Positions 62,235 to 64,000 of a stretch of 64,000 nucleotides of DNA are shown one piece after another (within the stretch, counting starts at the first letter, position 1; each line of letters starts with the position of its first letter). Position numbers and translations under genes: made by a program. Source of the stretch: Pleionea litopenaei (lineage in GTDB: Bacteria; Pseudomonadota; Gammaproteobacteria; Enterobacterales; Kangiellaceae). The notes under the pieces are model-generated. The model worked only from the letters and a program-made list of their open reading frames with translations. It did no database searches and was not told the origin of the DNA. The stretch spans positions 3,940,001-4,004,000 of the forward strand of contig NZ_CP133548.1 of assembly GCF_031198435.1 (NCBI RefSeq), read 5' to 3'.

Positions 62235-63098
62235 TCAAGATATAAGCGGTGAGGTGTTTATGCCTCGTGCCACAAAGTGGGGCCACTTACATCGGAGCGC
62301 TATTTTACGCGCTTCTCGCTCATTGTCAAAGGGTGCAAACAAACAACTTCCACTTCCAGTCATTCTTGCATCTGGACAAAACTGGATCAGCCAGTCCAAC
62401 GCCTCTTTCACTTTGGGATAGTGTTCCAAAACAACGGGTTGCATAACGTTCAAACCGCGCTTGGGACCACCCTGTGCGAGAAAGTCGCGTATTTTGCTGA
62501 TTTCGCAGTCCCGTGTCAACGCTTTATCTGAAAAAATTTTCGCAGTGGATACAAAACAGTCAGGATGCACCACTAAGTACCATAATTCGGGGAGTTCATA
62601 GGGCGAAATTTGCTCACCGATGCCTTCTGCCCAACCGGTTTTGCCATGAATAAACACCGGAACATCAGCGCCGAGGCTCACGCCGATGGTCGCCAGTTGC
62701 TCTGTCGTTAAACCGCATTCCCATAACTGGTTCAGCGCAATTAATGTGGTGGCACAATCAGAGCTACCGCCGCCAACACCGCCACCCATAGGAAGGCGTT
62801 TATCTAAATGGATATGCCAGCCGGTTACATTCGATGCCTGTCCGTTTAACGCTGCGGCTTTTTCAGCATAAGGTCGCAGTTGCTCAACCGCTTTAAGAAT
62901 GAGGTTGTCATCGGTTTCTAGCTCGGGATTATTGCAGGTCAACTTGATGCCCTGAGGGATGGGGGTAAAAGTTAACTGATCGCCGAAGTCGAGTATTTGA
63001 AAGACGGTTTGCAATTGGTGGTAGCCGTCGTCGGTTCGTCCGGTAATATGCAGCATTAAATTAAGCTTAGCCGGTGCGGGCCAAGTCTGTTCAGTCAT
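62235..63098 (-). CDS. ispE: 4-diphosphocytidyl-2-C-methyl-D-erythritol kinase
   Basis: A 287-aa GHMP kinase of the MEP isoprenoid pathway. Motifs: WPAPAKLNLMLHITGR (start), the GHMP ATP loop LPMGGGVGGGSSDCATTL, and ARMTGSGSCLFAPF near the end. It overlaps lolB by 8 bases, so the two genes are co-transcribed. Confidence 0.96.
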   Translation of the reverse strand: MTEQTWPAPAKLNLMLHITGRTDDGYHQLQTVFQILDFGDQLTFTPIPQGIKLTCNNPELETDDNLILKAVEQLRPYAEKAAALNGQASNVTGWHIHLDKRLPMGGGVGGGSSDCATTLIALNQLWECGLTTEQLATIGVSLGADVPVFIHGKTGWAEGIGEQISPYELPELWYLVVHPDCFVSTAKIFSDKALTRDCEISKIRDFLAQGGPKRGLNVMQPVVLEHYPKVKEALDWLIQFCPDARMTGSGSCLFAPFDNEREARKIALRCKWPHFVARGINTSPLIS

Positions 63099-63735
63099 CG
63101 GGATTCATCTCCCAAGTTCGAACAGAAAACTTCAAGGTAATGTCTGGGTGGGTAATTTTGATCTTTTTCGGCATGGTTAGCCCAGAAAAAGACTCATATT
63201 TTTGAAAGTTCATCAGCCAGTCATCGAAAGCCAGTTGATTCACCAACCCGGAATTATCAAAGCTAACACTCGGCGCATTGTCTGGTAGCCCGAGGATCCA
63301 TTGAGTTAATGCATTGACGGGAATTTGCCAACCGGTCGTTTGCCATAGTAATTGCTCAGGATCGGTGCCGTAGTAGACTTCATCGTCTGATAATGAAATT
63401 TTTGATTGGGTGGGAGTGGTCGTGAGCAGCGCGTAGGTATTTCCCACGAAGCCGTAAATTCTTAATTCAGATTCGCTGCCTTTTCGGTGCCATTCAATGT
63501 TCGCCGTGTTGGATTCTTTTGGTGTGATAATGCCAATACGGCCGACCATACGCCAATGATCGGTGCGTTTTAAGTAGGCCGCTCGTTGTTCGACGGTTAA
63601 ATCTTGTGGAACCGAGTTGTTCGATTGAAACAAGCTACATCCCGTCAGTATGAGACTCACACCAATCATCCAACACAAACGGCGCACGACTCGAGTCAAC
63701 GCGAAATGCGTGAAGTAAGATACAGGCTCGCTCAT
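63091..63735 (-). CDS. lolB: Outer-membrane lipoprotein receptor LolB
   Basis: A 214-aa lipoprotein that receives lipoproteins from LolA at the outer membrane. Lipobox LILTGC near residue 33; mature start SLFQ; the LolB domain with WRMVGRIGI and ELRIYGFVGN. It overlaps ispE downstream and the TPR gene upstream by a few bases. Confidence 0.93.
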   Translation of the reverse strand: MSEPVSYFTHFALTRVVRRLCWMIGVSLILTGCSLFQSNNSVPQDLTVEQRAAYLKRTDHWRMVGRIGIITPKESNTANIEWHRKGSESELRIYGFVGNTYALLTTTPTQSKISLSDDEVYYGTDPEQLLWQTTGWQIPVNALTQWILGLPDNAPSVSFDNSGLVNQLAFDDWLMNFQKYESFSGLTMPKKIKITHPDITLKFSVRTWEMNPDD

Positions 63736-64000
63736 GGTTGGGGTACCAAGATTTTGTACTTGTCCACTAAACGTAAAATATAGCGATTGTCTTTCAGTTC
63801 ATCCCAAGCTTTGAGAAGCATGGATTCGGCTTCATCGCGTTTGCTGTTTTCAATCAGCACTTCTAAATAATGTGCGAACACTTCTGCAGAACTCTCGATG
63901 GTTAAAGCAACTTTTAACGCGCTTTCTGCTTGCTGTAGTTTTCCTAAGCGATAGTAAACCCAGCCTAAGCTATCTAACACGGCACCACTATTCGGTAATT
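63732..64000 (-). CDS. TPR protein, C-terminal end only
   Basis: The frame continues to the window edge without a start; the part seen is ~88 residues. It contains SGAVLDSLGWVYYRLGKLQQAES, the typical last TPR of the ~550-600-aa TPR protein that precedes lolB in gammaproteobacteria. Overlaps lolB by 4 bases. Confidence 0.85.
   Translation of the reverse strand, partial: LPNSGAVLDSLGWVYYRLGKLQQAESALKVALTIESSAEVFAHYLEVLIENSKRDEAESMLLKAWDELKDNRYILRLVDKYKILVPQP

Overview
The window looks like the chromosome of a marine gammaproteobacterium with moderate-to-low GC. The right end carries a classic gammaproteobacterial housekeeping block on the minus strand (TPR protein, lolB, ispE, tRNA-Gln, prs, L25/ctc, pth, ychF). 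The left side carries secreted polysaccharide-degrading enzymes (a GH16 beta-glucanase and a PL1 pectate lyase). The protein style suggests the Kangiellaceae/Pleionea-Aliikangiella area, but that is an impression, not a demonstrated placement. I saw no rRNA, CRISPR array, insertion sequence or intact prophage.

Layout. 0-8 kb: a secreted protein, an ECF sigma factor with a probable anti-sigma partner, an outer-membrane beta-barrel and a 1642-aa multi-membrane protein. 8-22 kb: a modular GH16 glucanase behind a perfect LacI-type palindrome, an SPFH/flotillin-like protein, a two-component-propeller/PAS/GGDEF/EAL hybrid, a DUF2235-PilZ fusion, a RICIN-pectate lyase and a DUF4124 protein. 22-28 kb: exported peptidase and hydrolase genes on the minus strand. 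28.1-31.5 kb: an RNA-rich island with attenuator-like hairpins, a small ORF, six atypical tRNA genes (His, Leu, Asn, CAT, Lys, Cys), five 43-bp tandem repeats, a cyclic-phosphate-processing receiver (cREC) protein and an HNH endonuclease. 31.5-42.5 kb: small secreted proteins, a GNAT acetyltransferase, a SWIM/DUF6493-like pair, an enoyl-CoA hydratase, a second ECF sigma operon and a diguanylate cyclase. 42.6-44.7 kb: an rtcB2-prfH RNA/ribosome-rescue operon behind a 13-codon leader ORF with mutually exclusive hairpins. 44.9-49.2 kb: a VWA lipoprotein with a histidine kinase and response regulator. 49.4-57.9 kb: TPR proteins, unknown genes, a tRNA-Met with tRNA-derived ~152-bp repeats, a peroxiredoxin-like lipoprotein and a gene split by an in-frame stop. 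58-64 kb: the housekeeping block.

The most interesting part is the 28.1-31.5 kb island. Its tRNAs show unusual features: no G-1 on tRNA-His, no long variable arm on the TAG tRNA, a Lys-type body with a CAT anticodon and no encoded CCA, and an acceptor mismatch in tRNA-Cys. They lie between hairpin/T-run elements and two proteins of RNA-repair and nuclease type. About 11 kb downstream sits the rtcB2-prfH operon, a known repair/rescue module. A tRNA-reserve or decoy system against RNA-cleaving toxins, or a mobile tRNA array, are the leading hypotheses. Neither is proven by sequence alone.
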